Below are positions 36,339 to 45,344 of a stretch of DNA of 64,000 bases, one piece after another. Source of the DNA: Motiliproteus coralliicola (GTDB lineage Bacteria; Pseudomonadota; Gammaproteobacteria; Pseudomonadales; Balneatricaceae); the NCBI RefSeq assembly GCF_003345655.1, contig NZ_QQOH01000003.1, positions 1-64,000 on the forward strand, in the 5' to 3' direction. The translations under genes were made by a program, and so were the position numbers. Numbering within the stretch: position 1 is the stretch's first letter; each line of letters opens with the position of its first letter. Below the pieces are notes generated by a model. The model worked only from the letters and a program-made list of their open reading frames with translations. It ran no database searches and was not told the origin of the DNA.

Positions 36339-36644
36339 TCAGCTCTGCTGCAGGCTAACGGTCTGGAGTTGGGCTTTCACTTGAAGATAGTGATGAACTA
36401 TTTCATCGGTTACCGCTTCACCACAAATTCTTGACGCCGTATCCAGGGGTTCCGCGTGAAAAAACAGTAGTTGCTCGATTCCATTGATAGCCGCTATCTC
36501 ATCTTTGAGCTGATAGAGATTTTCATCGCAATCCCGTCGCCCAAACACCTCTGTTAACGTCTCTTCGACCACTAACCAGTACCAGTCGACCGATGGATAC
36601 TCATCGATGCTTGCGATTGCGGTTGGTATTGTACTCACGTGCAT
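36339..36644 (-). CDS. Small acidic protein next to DUF3990 gene, unknown
   Basis: A 101-residue soluble, acidic protein (SIDEYPSVDWYWLVVEETLT, then NGIEQLLFFHAEPLDTASRI). No family recognised. ATG 36644 follows GGAGAAAGTG. It begins 11 bases after the DUF3990-like gene and is the last of three co-directed genes, so it could be an accessory or immunity partner. This is inference from position only. Confidence 0.55.
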   Translation of the reverse strand: MHVSTIPTAIASIDEYPSVDWYWLVVEETLTEVFGRRDCDENLYQLKDEIAAINGIEQLLFFHAEPLDTASRICGEAVTDEIVHHYLQVKAQLQTVSLQQS

Positions 36645-36655
36645 CACACTTTCTC

Positions 36656-37189
36656 CTAGAGCAAAGGATTTTGACGATCACCCTGCTTCACTATCTTCCC
36701 AGTTGTTAACAGATTGACGGCATTCGAGGTATGCAAACTGATCTGATCGTAGTCCTTAATCACCTGCGGCTGTCCCGGCAACAAAGAAACAGGGCCAGTA
36801 ACGATGTCGTAAGGATTCTTTGAATGCCTTTTGTGTTGTGCGGCACCCACTGGCGGCGATGTTGATCGGCAATGCATCGCGAAGTCCCAATACTGGGTAT
36901 TGGGAAGCTCGTTGGTGAAGAACAGAATATCTCTGCTGGCGGCGTCATCTCGCATCAGTTCAAACTGTATGACAGTCGCAAGAACAGGATTTCCTCCCTT
37001 AATCATTGGCCTGCATCGAATATTTGCCCAGTAACTGGCTTGGTCAAGATTCGTTGTCAGATAAAAACCCTGCCCAAAATCCGTTAATGACTGGCATCGA
37101 TTCAAGTCAACGCCGTTATTTAAGATGTCCGCTGCGGACTGATCATCACAGCCATGGTAAATGACCAGATTCTGGTTGTTCCAAGGCAT
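36656..37189 (-). CDS. DUF3990-family protein, ADP-ribosyltransferase-like
   Basis: A 177-residue protein that fits DUF3990: IYHGCDD near residue 10, DFGQGFYLTTNLDQASYWAN near residue 38, WDFAMHC and YDIVTGPVS later. The H of YHG and Y of GFYLTT are where ADP-ribosyltransferase-fold enzymes keep NAD-binding residues; the third catalytic residue is not assigned. DUF3990 proteins are uncharacterised and often found in toxin or defence contexts. ATG 37189 is preferred, after a G-rich ribosome site. It sits between a membrane protein (14 bases upstream) and a small acidic protein. Confidence 0.65.
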   Translation of the reverse strand: MPWNNQNLVIYHGCDDQSAADILNNGVDLNRCQSLTDFGQGFYLTTNLDQASYWANIRCRPMIKGGNPVLATVIQFELMRDDAASRDILFFTNELPNTQYWDFAMHCRSTSPPVGAAQHKRHSKNPYDIVTGPVSLLPGQPQVIKDYDQISLHTSNAVNLLTTGKIVKQGDRQNPLL

Positions 37190-37202
37190 CACCGTCCCCC
37201 CT

Positions 37203-38084
37203 CTATCCGCCAATCATTTGTACAATTCTCTGGCTCAATCGGTAACGATCGCTATCTTTAGTGATCCATTTACCCTCACCACCACTTTGCTGATCTTCGA
37301 TGGTTGCTTTGAGTTGTCTCTTGGCCTCTTCATCAATGTCACCCACCATGGTCTGCGCAACGCGTAATGCCAGGTGCTGCTCAAAAGCGGATTCAGACTG
37401 TCCAATAGACTTCAGCACCATCGGGAAATGCTCCGGACTTGATACCGCCTGAATGGCAGACAGTGTCAGAACCCGGTTGCCACCCGATGAGTCTTGATAC
37501 AACGTCTGCAAGTCTTCTGTTTGATAATCTGCTTTCTTGGCCAGTACTCGCATTTGGGTCGCAATGCCGCTCATGGCTTGGGTACGCTCAAGCCCAGAAG
37601 GCTGGGATTTTCGTAACGCATCGTAGTCAGTCGCTAGGTTCTGGCAGGCCAACTTAAAAGACTGCCCCTCTTCCACCGTTGCTGCGATTTCTTTTTCAGC
37701 TTTGTCCCGTAGCGTCCGAATGAGTGCCTGCGTGGTAGGTGCCTGGTCTTGCAGTATTTCTCTTTCGTATTCATTAATGACACCCAGTAGCTGCGGTAGT
37801 AGTTCGGCCAACCCCGACGTCTTAATTTCGCCAGCTGCGGTCTTAATACCTCCGCCCATGAGGGCCAATAACTTCAGCAGATAGGGCATCCACATCATCA
37901 CTAACGTGATTAGCGTATAAGCCCTGACCCCAAATTCGAATTTACCTTCGCTGTAACTAAAAACACTGATGACCGCGACCACGGCCAACGTAATGTACCA
38001 ACAGCGAGGCGAAGGCGACCGATCATCAAGAAGCTTTAACACTCCCTTCAGCGAGTCTAGCCCTTGCTTTAAATTGTTTGGCAT
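37203..38084 (-). CDS. Membrane protein with C-terminal helical repeat domain, unknown
   Basis: A 293-residue protein. Two membrane segments at about 29-45 and 52-75 (WYITLAVVAVISVFSYSEG and TLITLVMMWMPYLLKLLALM) are followed by a long cytoplasmic helical part (EILQDQAPTTQALIRTLRDK). The last third (LSAIQAVSSPEHFPMVLKSI, then ALRVAQTMV) resembles HEAT-like repeats. The start at 38084 has GAGAGGG upstream. It heads a three-gene run with the DUF3990-like gene. Function unknown; a sensor or membrane anchor for the toxin-like partner is one possibility. Confidence 0.6.
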   Translation of the reverse strand: MPNNLKQGLDSLKGVLKLLDDRSPSPRCWYITLAVVAVISVFSYSEGKFEFGVRAYTLITLVMMWMPYLLKLLALMGGGIKTAAGEIKTSGLAELLPQLLGVINEYEREILQDQAPTTQALIRTLRDKAEKEIAATVEEGQSFKLACQNLATDYDALRKSQPSGLERTQAMSGIATQMRVLAKKADYQTEDLQTLYQDSSGGNRVLTLSAIQAVSSPEHFPMVLKSIGQSESAFEQHLALRVAQTMVGDIDEEAKRQLKATIEDQQSGGEGKWITKDSDRYRLSQRIVQMIGG

Positions 38085-38211
38085 GTCCCTCTCCGTGCGA
38101 GCCTGTTCAATTCGAGACGATGGATAAATCCGCAAAGTCTTTGGCTAACCTAATCCACGACCAAGGTGTCATAGCTGTGGATTTTATGCAGACCGGCAGC
38201 TCTCATATCCC

Positions 38212-39846
38212 TCACAACCCGCGGCAGTAACAGGAGTATTTGATCGTCACATCGGCTCGACCCAGGGCGATATCGAGCGCCGGTTTGATCAGCATCGCCT
38301 CGTCGGTGCGCCCCTGCCGGCTCAGGCATTCGTGCAGGCCATGCAGGCTCCAGACGTTGCCCGGGTGCTGGCAGGCCCTCGCCAGGCTGTTGTCGAAGCC
38401 CAGATCGGCGCGGTAGACCGCCTCGGCCTCTTCGATCCGCTTCTGCTCCAGCAGCAGCGCACCGAGAGCATGGCGGGTCGGTTGCATCCAGCCCCAGGGC
38501 TCGTCGTAGGGCAGATTGTCATCGAGCTCGACCGAGTGGCGTAGGTGGGCAAAGGCCTCGTCGAAGTCCCCTTTGCGGTAACTCAGCTCACCCTCCATCA
38601 TCGCCTCGGCCACATTCAGAATATCGCTGCACAGGTTGTTGAAGATCATCCGGCTGTCAGGCATCGCCGCCTTGGCGGCAAAGAAATCCTCCCGTGCGGC
38701 CTCGGCCGCGGCGATCTCGCCGGTAGCGGCGTAGGCCACGGTTTTGGCGTAATGGATCATCGCCAGTGTGAACGCATACAATTTGGGATCATCCGGCAAC
38801 GGCTGCTCTTTGATCCGCTGCCACTCGCCGAAACGGATCAACACGTGCTGGGTCATCGGATAGAAGCTTTCGAGCCAGTCGGCCATCGGCTCGACCACCT
38901 CGGGGGGCAGGGTGACGGCCAGTTGTTCGGCGGTGTCGAGCGCCACCTGGCGCTGACCGAGAAACATCGCGCCGTAAATTTTGAAGTGGTAGTTGTGGCA
39001 GCGATAGAGGGTGTAGAAGTTCAGCGCCCCGTTACGTTCGAAATACTTGCGGTCGGCCTGGATGGCGCGGTGATTGCGCAGCACCACGTTGTGGTAATCG
39101 CCGCATAGCACATCGATATGGGTCGGCATATGCTGCAGGTGGCCGGCATCCGGCACCAGATCGATCAGCGCATCACCGGCGCTGAGGGCGCGCTCCGGAT
39201 GCGGCGACATCTCCATCAGGTGCAGGTACATATGCAGCAGTCCAGGGTGCTGCTTGGCGCCTGCCAGTTGATCGAACGCACTTTCGAGTACCTGAATCGC
39301 CTCTTCGGTATCGGCGCCTTCGGCGGGTTTACCGCTGGGCAGATCCCACAGCTCCCACGGGGTTCGGTTCATGATCGCCTCGGCGAACAGGGCGCAGATA
39401 TCCAGATCGTCGGGATAAGCCTGATAGACCTTGCGCATCGCGTTGGCGTAGGCGTCGTTCCAGGGGCCGAAGTCTTCCACGCCAGGGTCGTCCGGATAGC
39501 GCTGGCCGAGCGCCTCGATCAGGGCGCGCTCAAGCTCGGTGGCGTTTTTCAGCTGCCCCTTGGCTGCTTCCAGCAACTGCCGGGCGGCCTCCAGGCAGGC
39601 CTGCTTCTCGTCGACTTCGAGGTCGGCCCATTGCTTGTTGTAGTTCGGTCCCGCTGCGTAAGCGATGCCCCAGTGCGCCATCGCGCAGTCCGGATCCAGT
39701 TCAAGCGCTTGCTTAAAACACTCGATCGCTTCTTCGTGGTGGTAGGCGTAATTCCAGATCAGCCCCCGGTCGAACCAGCGTTGCGCCTCGGCTGAGGTGG
39801 TGGAGACCTTGCGGCTGTAGTTGCCCAGATCGTAGTAATCGCTCAT
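38212..39846 (-). CDS. TPR-repeat protein, TTC38-like
   Basis: A 544-residue soluble protein built of TPR-type helical repeats, most evident at the N-terminus (WNYAYHHEEAIECFKQALEL, then DCAMAHWGIAYAAGPNYNKQ) and near the end (YRADLGFDNSLARACQHPGN). The overall pattern resembles bacterial relatives of eukaryotic TTC38. AGGAGG lies five bases before ATG 39846. No partner is evident; it stands between the DUF3990 cluster and the MocR regulator. Confidence 0.8.
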   Translation of the reverse strand: MSDYYDLGNYSRKVSTTSAEAQRWFDRGLIWNYAYHHEEAIECFKQALELDPDCAMAHWGIAYAAGPNYNKQWADLEVDEKQACLEAARQLLEAAKGQLKNATELERALIEALGQRYPDDPGVEDFGPWNDAYANAMRKVYQAYPDDLDICALFAEAIMNRTPWELWDLPSGKPAEGADTEEAIQVLESAFDQLAGAKQHPGLLHMYLHLMEMSPHPERALSAGDALIDLVPDAGHLQHMPTHIDVLCGDYHNVVLRNHRAIQADRKYFERNGALNFYTLYRCHNYHFKIYGAMFLGQRQVALDTAEQLAVTLPPEVVEPMADWLESFYPMTQHVLIRFGEWQRIKEQPLPDDPKLYAFTLAMIHYAKTVAYAATGEIAAAEAAREDFFAAKAAMPDSRMIFNNLCSDILNVAEAMMEGELSYRKGDFDEAFAHLRHSVELDDNLPYDEPWGWMQPTRHALGALLLEQKRIEEAEAVYRADLGFDNSLARACQHPGNVWSLHGLHECLSRQGRTDEAMLIKPALDIALGRADVTIKYSCYCRGL

Positions 39847-40057
39847 GTTGCCTCCTATCAACCGGCAACAAACTACCGCTCATGTTGAAGGCTGTATTTT
39901 CTGACTCGTGCGATTTAGCGGCCCACGCGGGGCCGCTGACCTGATAACAAGTATTAGCGCATTTGCGGGTTTTTCCAGCGCTCCGCTATGGGGGCTAGAA
40001 CCCATCGCGCGAGGCTGGACACAACGTCAGGGAGTTGAAGCCAGAGCGACGTCTGGT

Positions 40058-41524
40058 TCAGAGCATATCCTCGATCAGCTCGGCCAGTGCCTTGATCCCC
40101 GGACGGATCCGCTCGCTGGCGATGGAGGAATAGCCCAGGCGGAAGTAGTTCAGCGGCGGGTTGTCGGACAGGAAGTGGATATCGCCCGGCTCGATCAGGA
40201 TGCCGCGATCCGCGGCTTCTTTACGCAGCACCCGGGCATCGAGGCCTTCCGGTCCTTTGACCCAGTAGCAGGAGCCGCCGAAGCTCGGCTTGTTGAAGGT
40301 CGCCGGCATGTACTCGGACAGCGCCGCGCCCATCTCCTGCCAACGCTCTTCGTAGGCCCGCATGATGGTCATGATCAGGGCATCGTGATAGCCGCGCTCC
40401 AGGAACAGCGCTACCGAACGCTGGTTGTTGGCCGCCGGGTGGCGAACCATCAGCCGACGCAGCGCTCGGGCTTCGCGGATAAATTCTTTCGGCCCAACCA
40501 GATAACCCAGCCGCAACCCCGGTGCCAGGGTCTTGGACAGACTGCCGACGTAGATGACCCGGTCGCTCTTATCCAGGCTCTTCAGCGCTGGGATCGGGTT
40601 GGACTTGAAGTTGGTTTCGCTCTCGTAGTCATCCTCGATGATGACGAAATCGTGTTCGTTGGCTTTCTCCAGCAGCTCGTAACGGCGCTCGATCGGCATC
40701 GTTACCGTGGTCGGGCAGTGGTGGCTCGGGGTGGTGAAGACACAGTCGCAGTCATCCAGCTTCTCGTCGATGATCATCCCCTCGTCGTCCACCGGCAGCG
40801 GTTTGACCTGGGACGGGTTGAGCTGGGCGATATTGCGGATATCCACATAGCCGGGGTCTTCCAGACCCATCACGCTGTCCTTGTCCAGCAGCAGCTGGGC
40901 CAGGATATAGAGCGACTGCTGCGCCCCCACGGTGACCAAAATCTGCTCCGCCGAGGCCCAGACTCCACGACGCGGCAGCAGCCGGGTGCGGATCTGCTCC
41001 ACCAGCAGCGGATCGTCGTTGTCGAAGCGATCGGACGCCCAGTCACGAATTGCCGGTACGCTGACCGCATCGCGGCAGCATTCACGCCAGTTATTGGTGG
41101 GGAACAGGGTCGGATCGAACTGACCGTAGATAAACGGGTACTGGTACTTCTGCCAGTCCCGCGGCTTCTTCATATTGGCCTGCCCGGACGGGAACGCCTT
41201 CAGCTTCTTGCTCCAATCCGGCGCGTTACCGTCGACGCCCTCATGGTCCTCGGCTTCCTGGGCAACCTTGTGGCTGAGGATCTCCGGATTGACGTAATAA
41301 CCGCTACGCTCGCGGGCGATCAAGTAGCCGTCGTCGAGCAGGTGCTCGTAGGCCAGCACTACGGTGTTTCGGGCGATGCTGAGCTGCTTAGCCAGCTTAC
41401 GACTGGACGGCAACGGGCTGTCGACCGGGATATTGCCGTTAAGAATGGCGCTGGCGATCTGCTCACGCAATTGCTGTTGAAGGCTGCTGTCTTTATCGGT
41501 GGAGAGATGGAAAAGATGGAACAT
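40058..41524 (-). CDS. MocR-family regulator (TauR-like)
   Basis: A 488-residue regulator. The N-terminal GntR helix-turn-helix (LREQIASAILNGNIPVDSPL, PSSRKLAKQLSIARNTVVLA) is joined to an aminotransferase-like domain from residue about 120, with the PLP Lys in YVGSLSKTLAPGLRLGYLVG. MocR proteins sense amino compounds via PLP; TauR activates tau genes with taurine. Its location next to tpa and in a genome with tauABC and xsc makes TauR plausible. Other MocR members (GabR, PdxR) cannot be excluded, so no gene symbol is given. Binding sites are not identified. Confidence 0.82.
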   Translation of the reverse strand: MFHLFHLSTDKDSSLQQQLREQIASAILNGNIPVDSPLPSSRKLAKQLSIARNTVVLAYEHLLDDGYLIARERSGYYVNPEILSHKVAQEAEDHEGVDGNAPDWSKKLKAFPSGQANMKKPRDWQKYQYPFIYGQFDPTLFPTNNWRECCRDAVSVPAIRDWASDRFDNDDPLLVEQIRTRLLPRRGVWASAEQILVTVGAQQSLYILAQLLLDKDSVMGLEDPGYVDIRNIAQLNPSQVKPLPVDDEGMIIDEKLDDCDCVFTTPSHHCPTTVTMPIERRYELLEKANEHDFVIIEDDYESETNFKSNPIPALKSLDKSDRVIYVGSLSKTLAPGLRLGYLVGPKEFIREARALRRLMVRHPAANNQRSVALFLERGYHDALIMTIMRAYEERWQEMGAALSEYMPATFNKPSFGGSCYWVKGPEGLDARVLRKEAADRGILIEPGDIHFLSDNPPLNYFRLGYSSIASERIRPGIKALAELIEDML

Positions 41525-41768
41525 ACAACCTCCTGTTCAAGATTTCGGGGTACTCCAGAATCCGCTCGAAACCCTGCATTATTTCTTTGTGATCAGCTAT
41601 ATAGCTTATTCGTTGTTAAATAGCCACTGACATTCTAAGGATAGTGAATTCAGTTTGGGTATCCGATGGTGCTGGTGCAACTGGTACGACCAAATCTGCT
41701 GATATCTTGTCATTACCTGAACGGGGTTTGCTGGATCGATCGGTTCTCAATCTCATCTCCGAGTTAAC

Positions 41769-42190
41769 GGATAGTGACTGTTGCGCTCACCCGAGCGCCT
41801 TCATTCTTTTCCCATAGCGGAAAAGAACGAAGCAAGAAAACGCCTAGCCCAATGACTTGCCGGCTACGCCGGTTCCCTGCGCGTTGGCCTTATCGTGGGG
41901 CACCGATTGAACTCGGCCTGCGGCCTCAAACAGTAATCGGTGCTGGTCCCACGACAAAACCAATGCTCGGCTGCGTCAAGGGCGGTTAAGCCCGTGCAAG
42001 CCGAACCTTTGGCACTGAAGCCTGCAGGACAAACACCCCTCCCCCTTTTGTGCCGGTGAGCATTGCAGCTGACGAATGGATCAGCGAGACGGATGTTTGA
42101 GGCCAAAGGCCGAGTTCCCGTCGAGCCCATTCGGCAGCGAAACGCGCAACGTAGTCGGCAACGCCGACCCAACAACAGGGGCCGCCTGGG
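41769..42190 (+). repeat. Dispersed intergenic repeat, copy 2
   Basis: Same orientation as copy 1 at 34.7 kb. Part A (41769-42006) is closely similar, from GCGCTCACCCGAGCGCC to the final AAGCCCGTGCAAGCCG; part B is single and more diverged here. As direct repeats about 7 kb apart, the two copies frame the accessory block 35.6-41.5 kb. Confidence 0.8.
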
Positions 42191-42301
42191 ATCGGTAAGG
42201 GAATGGCGGCGCATTCCCTTGCCACGCCCGCAAGGGCGTAACCCGATTTCCAGGATCTCTCGGATCCAGAAACATTCGGGTAAAGCGAAGCGGCAGACAC
42301 A

Positions 42302-42337
42302 AAAAAGCCACCCCGAATCTCTCCGGGATGGCTTTTT
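42302..42337. terminator. Terminator after tpa, bidirectional
   Basis: AAAAAGCCACCCCG and CGGGATGGCTTTTT with a seven- to eight-base loop and one mismatch. A-run and T-run on the two sides allow use in either direction; it lies 16 bases after the tpa stop. Confidence 0.85.
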
Positions 42338-42352
42338 ATTTAGCCTAATCGC

Positions 42353-43735
42353 TTAGCTGTTGGGAGCTACGCGGGACAGTGCGCCGTCCAGAGCATCGAC
42401 GATCTGGTCGATGTCAGCCTTGGTGGCGATCAGTGCCGGGCTCAGGCAGATGGTGTTGTTGTACTCTTTGAAGGAGCGGTTGGTGCGGCCGATGATAACG
42501 CCCTGCTGCATGCAGTCAGCGGCGATCGCCATGGAAACACCTTCTTCTACCGGCTCTTTGGTTTCGCGGTCTTTGACCAGTTCGAAGCCAGCGAACAGAC
42601 CCTTACCACGTACGTCACCGATGATGTCGTACTTGGCCATCAGGTCGTTCAGGCGACCTTTCAGGTACTCGCCCTGGTGAACAACGTTCTCCAGCAGGTT
42701 TTCCTTCTCGATGATTTCCATGTTGACCAGTGCAGCAGCCGGGCCAGCAGTACAGCCACCGAAGGTGGAGATGTCACGGAAGTAACCCATGCGGGCACAT
42801 TGATCATCTTCTTTAAAGGCGTTGAACACTTCTTCGGTGGTGACGGTGCAGGAGATAGCAGCGTAACCGGAAGCAACACCCTTAGCCATGGTAACCATGT
42901 CCGGCTTGATGCCGTAGTGCTGGTAGCCGAACCACTTACCGGTACGACCCAGGCCACAAACTACTTCGTCGATGTGCAGCAGGATGTCGTACTTCTTGCA
43001 GATTTCCTGAACGCGATCCCAGTAGCCCTGCGGCGGCTCGATAACACCACCACCGGCGGTGATCGGCTCCAGGCACAGCGCGCCTACGGTATCCGGACCT
43101 TCAGCCAGGATCACTTTTTCGATTTCGTCAGCAGCCCAAACACCGTAGTTCGCCTTGTCGGAACCTTCCTGAGCGCGGTATTCGCAGCAGTGCGGTACTT
43201 CAACGAAGCCCGGAGTGAAAGGTCCGTACTGGCCCTTACGCTCGTACTGGCCGGTGGCGCTCAGTGCGGTGATGGTGGTGCCGTGGTAGTCACGCTCACG
43301 GAACAGGATCTTGTGCTTCTTGCCGCCGTACTTCTTCTCAGCGATCTGACGAACGATCTTGAACGCTTTTTCGTTGGCTTCGGAACCGGAGTTGGAGTAG
43401 TAAACACGGCTCATGCCCGGCATCTTGTCGATCAGCTTCTCGGCGAACTGAGCCGCCGGGATGTTGCCAGCAGTCTGCGCGAAGTAGTTCATGGTGACCA
43501 GCTGGTCGCGAACTGCGTCGGCGATTTCGGTGCGGCCATAGCCAACGTTAACGGTCCAGACCGCGCCGGAAACTGCGTCCAGGTATTCGTTACCCTTAGC
43601 GTCCCAAACCCGCATGCCTTCGCCCTTAACGATAACCATCGGGTCATTCTGCTCGTACGGCTTATGGTTGGACAGATGGTGCCAAACGAACTGCTTGTCT
43701 TGAGCGGTGGCTTGTTGGTTCAAATCTTTGGTCAT
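42353..43735 (-). CDS. tpa: Taurine-pyruvate aminotransferase
   Basis: A 460-residue class III (omega) aminotransferase. Marks in order: FVWHHLSNHKPYEQNDPMVI at the start, as in Tpa; the PLP phosphate region NSGSEANEKAFKIVRQ; FRERDYHGTTITALSATGQY; the cofactor Asp in ILLHIDEVVCGLGRTG; and the Lys in MVTMAKGVASGY. Tpa converts taurine and pyruvate to sulfoacetaldehyde and alanine in the cytoplasm and hands its product to Xsc. AGGAGG lies five bases before the ATG. It is not linked to tauABC or xsc but complements them. Related omega-aminotransferases exist; the N-terminal match makes Tpa most likely. Confidence 0.87.
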   Translation of the reverse strand: MTKDLNQQATAQDKQFVWHHLSNHKPYEQNDPMVIVKGEGMRVWDAKGNEYLDAVSGAVWTVNVGYGRTEIADAVRDQLVTMNYFAQTAGNIPAAQFAEKLIDKMPGMSRVYYSNSGSEANEKAFKIVRQIAEKKYGGKKHKILFRERDYHGTTITALSATGQYERKGQYGPFTPGFVEVPHCCEYRAQEGSDKANYGVWAADEIEKVILAEGPDTVGALCLEPITAGGGVIEPPQGYWDRVQEICKKYDILLHIDEVVCGLGRTGKWFGYQHYGIKPDMVTMAKGVASGYAAISCTVTTEEVFNAFKEDDQCARMGYFRDISTFGGCTAGPAAALVNMEIIEKENLLENVVHQGEYLKGRLNDLMAKYDIIGDVRGKGLFAGFELVKDRETKEPVEEGVSMAIAADCMQQGVIIGRTNRSFKEYNNTICLSPALIATKADIDQIVDALDGALSRVAPNS

Positions 43736-44081
43736 GTCGTCCTCCTGACAGGAGTTTTTATTGTTAAAGACAGAAGGCGGCCTGCTGGCGCTTCTCCGAT
43801 GTGCTCAAGTTATGTCGTTTCCCCCTGAGGCAGTTAGAGCCAGTTTTTCGGCAGCGTTAATGCCAGCTGATTTTTGCCGTGACTGGACCAAACCGGGGGG
43901 CAACATTGGCCCTTAAACCCCGCCCCTGCTGTTGACCACAATCCAGACCATGCAAAGCCAAGGGTTTTGCGACTGTACCTTTCACCCTCCCTGTTATCCG
44001 GAGGTCGCCGCCGACAACCCAAGTACGGCGACAGCTAGAGACAGGGTCCTTCCCCTCGGGGCTTAGAGATAGGAAACCTCC
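43736..44081. promoter_or_regulatory. Divergent tpa / thiS intergenic region
   Basis: About 350 bases that must hold both promoters. I searched the thiS leader for the conserved TPP-riboswitch blocks (CTGAGA, ACCTGAT) and did not find them. No other motif is assigned. Confidence 0.4.
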
Positions 44082-44285
44082 ATGATTGAAGTCGAAGTCA
44101 ATGGTGAGACCCAGCAGCTACCCAGCGGCGCCACCCTGGAACAACTGCTTGAGCGCATGGCGCTGACCGAACAGCGACTGGCGATCGAATTGAACCTGCA
44201 GGTGATCCCCCGCAGCCGTTTCGGCCAGGTGGAGCTGCAGAGCCGCGACCGGGTCGAGATCGTCCATGCCATCGGCGGCGGTTAA
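44082..44285 (+). CDS. thiS: Sulfur carrier protein ThiS
   Basis: A 67-residue beta-grasp protein with the obligatory Gly-Gly end (VEIVHAIGGG), the site of thiocarboxylate formation for thiamine thiazole synthesis. The opening IEVEVNGETQQLPSGATLEQ fits the family. Ribosome site AGGAAACCTCC before the ATG. thiG follows after 116 bases, the usual partner; thiE/thiF-type genes are not nearby. Confidence 0.92.
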   Translation: MIEVEVNGETQQLPSGATLEQLLERMALTEQRLAIELNLQVIPRSRFGQVELQSRDRVEIVHAIGGG

Positions 44286-44401
44286 GCGATTCGGCGCTCA
44301 CCGGACTTTGTGCCCGCTGATGGCTCAGTCCCGCTGACGACTCTAGTCCGCTGAAGGCTCTGCTATCCCCCCATCGAGAACAACAACACTAAGGAACGAC
44401 T

Positions 44402-45199
44402 ATGAACGCACCACTGAAACTGAACGATCCGCTCGTCATCGACGGTCAGGTATATAACTCCCGCCTGATGGTCGGTACCGGCAAATACGCCGATATGGAG
44501 CAGACCCGCGATGCGATCGAAGCCAGTGGTGCCGAGATCGTCACCTTCGCGGTTCGCCGCACCAACCTGGGCCAACAGGATGGCGAGCCCAACCTGCTGG
44601 AGGTGATCTCGCCGGAGAAGTACACCCTGCTGCCCAATACCGCCGGCTGCTACACCGCCGAAGACGCAGTACGCACCTGCCGCCTGGCCCGTGAGCTGCT
44701 CGACGGCCACAACCTGGTCAAGCTGGAAGTCCTGGGCGACCAGAAGACCCTTTACCCCAACGTCACCGAGACCCTGGCTGCAGCCGAGACCCTGATCGCC
44801 GACGGCTTCAAGGTAATGGTTTACACCAGCGACGACCCGCTGGTGGCCAAGCGTCTGGAAGAGATGGGCTGTGTCGCGGTCATGCCGCTGGGCGCGCCGA
44901 TCGGCTCTGGCCTGGGGCTACGCAACCCCTACAACATCCGCCTGATTCTGGAGAACGCTAACGTACCGATCATCGTCGATGCTGGCGTCGGCGCACCGTC
45001 CGATGCCACCGAAGCGATGGAGCTGGGCTGCGAAGGGGTGCTGATGAACACCGCTATCGCCCACGCCCAGAATCCGGTGCTGATGGCCGAAGCGATGCGC
45101 GATGCGATCGCCGCCGGTCGCAAGGGATTCCTGGCCGGTCGGATGCCGCGCAAGGCTTACGCCAGCGCCTCTTCACCGATCGACGGCACCTTCTTCTAA
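44402..45199 (+). CDS. thiG: Thiazole synthase
   Basis: A 265-residue TIM-barrel enzyme. Marks: [20 protein letters not shown] near the start, [15 protein letters not shown] with the substrate region, [13 protein letters not shown], and the phosphate site [20 protein letters not shown]. It assembles the thiazole phosphate of thiamine using sulfur from ThiS. AAGGA lies just before the ATG. A strong inverted repeat lies after the stop (45249-45286). Confidence 0.94.
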   Translation: MNAPLKLNDPLVIDGQVYNSRLMVGTGKYADMEQTRDAIEASGAEIVTFAVRRTNLGQQDGEPNLLEVISPEKYTLLPNTAGCYTAEDAVRTCRLARELLDGHNLVKLEVLGDQKTLYPNVTETLAAAETLIADGFKVMVYTSDDPLVAKRLEEMGCVAVMPLGAPIGSGLGLRNPYNIRLILENANVPIIVDAGVGAPSDATEAMELGCEGVLMNTAIAHAQNPVLMAEAMRDAIAAGRKGFLAGRMPRKAYASASSPIDGTFF

Positions 45200-45248
45200 C
45201 CCGGATTGCCACCCGATCGAGCGATCGAGAAACAATAAGCTCTCCTTC

Positions 45249-45286
45249 GCGGTCCGCGTTGCGCCCTTCCAGCAGACGCGGACCGC
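45249..45286 (+). other. Inverted repeat after thiG
   Basis: GCGGTCCGCGT and ACGCGGACCGC are perfect 11-bp arms around a 16-base spacer. There is no T-run. It may end or stabilise the thiSG transcript. Confidence 0.5.
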
Positions 45287-45344
45287 CATTCCATAGCAGG
45301 GATTCGCTATACTCCGAAGATCACTTGGAACCTGAGTCTGTGCG

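Larger units (their letters stand above)
41525..42352. other. Non-coding region with dispersed repeat copy 2 and terminator
   Basis: About 830 bases between the MocR gene and tpa. It contains the repeat at 41769-42190 and the terminator at 42302-42337. No coding sequence is supported. Confidence 0.6.

Noticed and set aside
39908-41623. 571-codon plus-strand frame
   Set aside because: Antisense to the MocR regulator gene, with no recognisable protein features.
43736-44081. TPP riboswitch before thiS
   Set aside because: Conserved blocks CTGAGA and ACCTGAT were looked for and not found.
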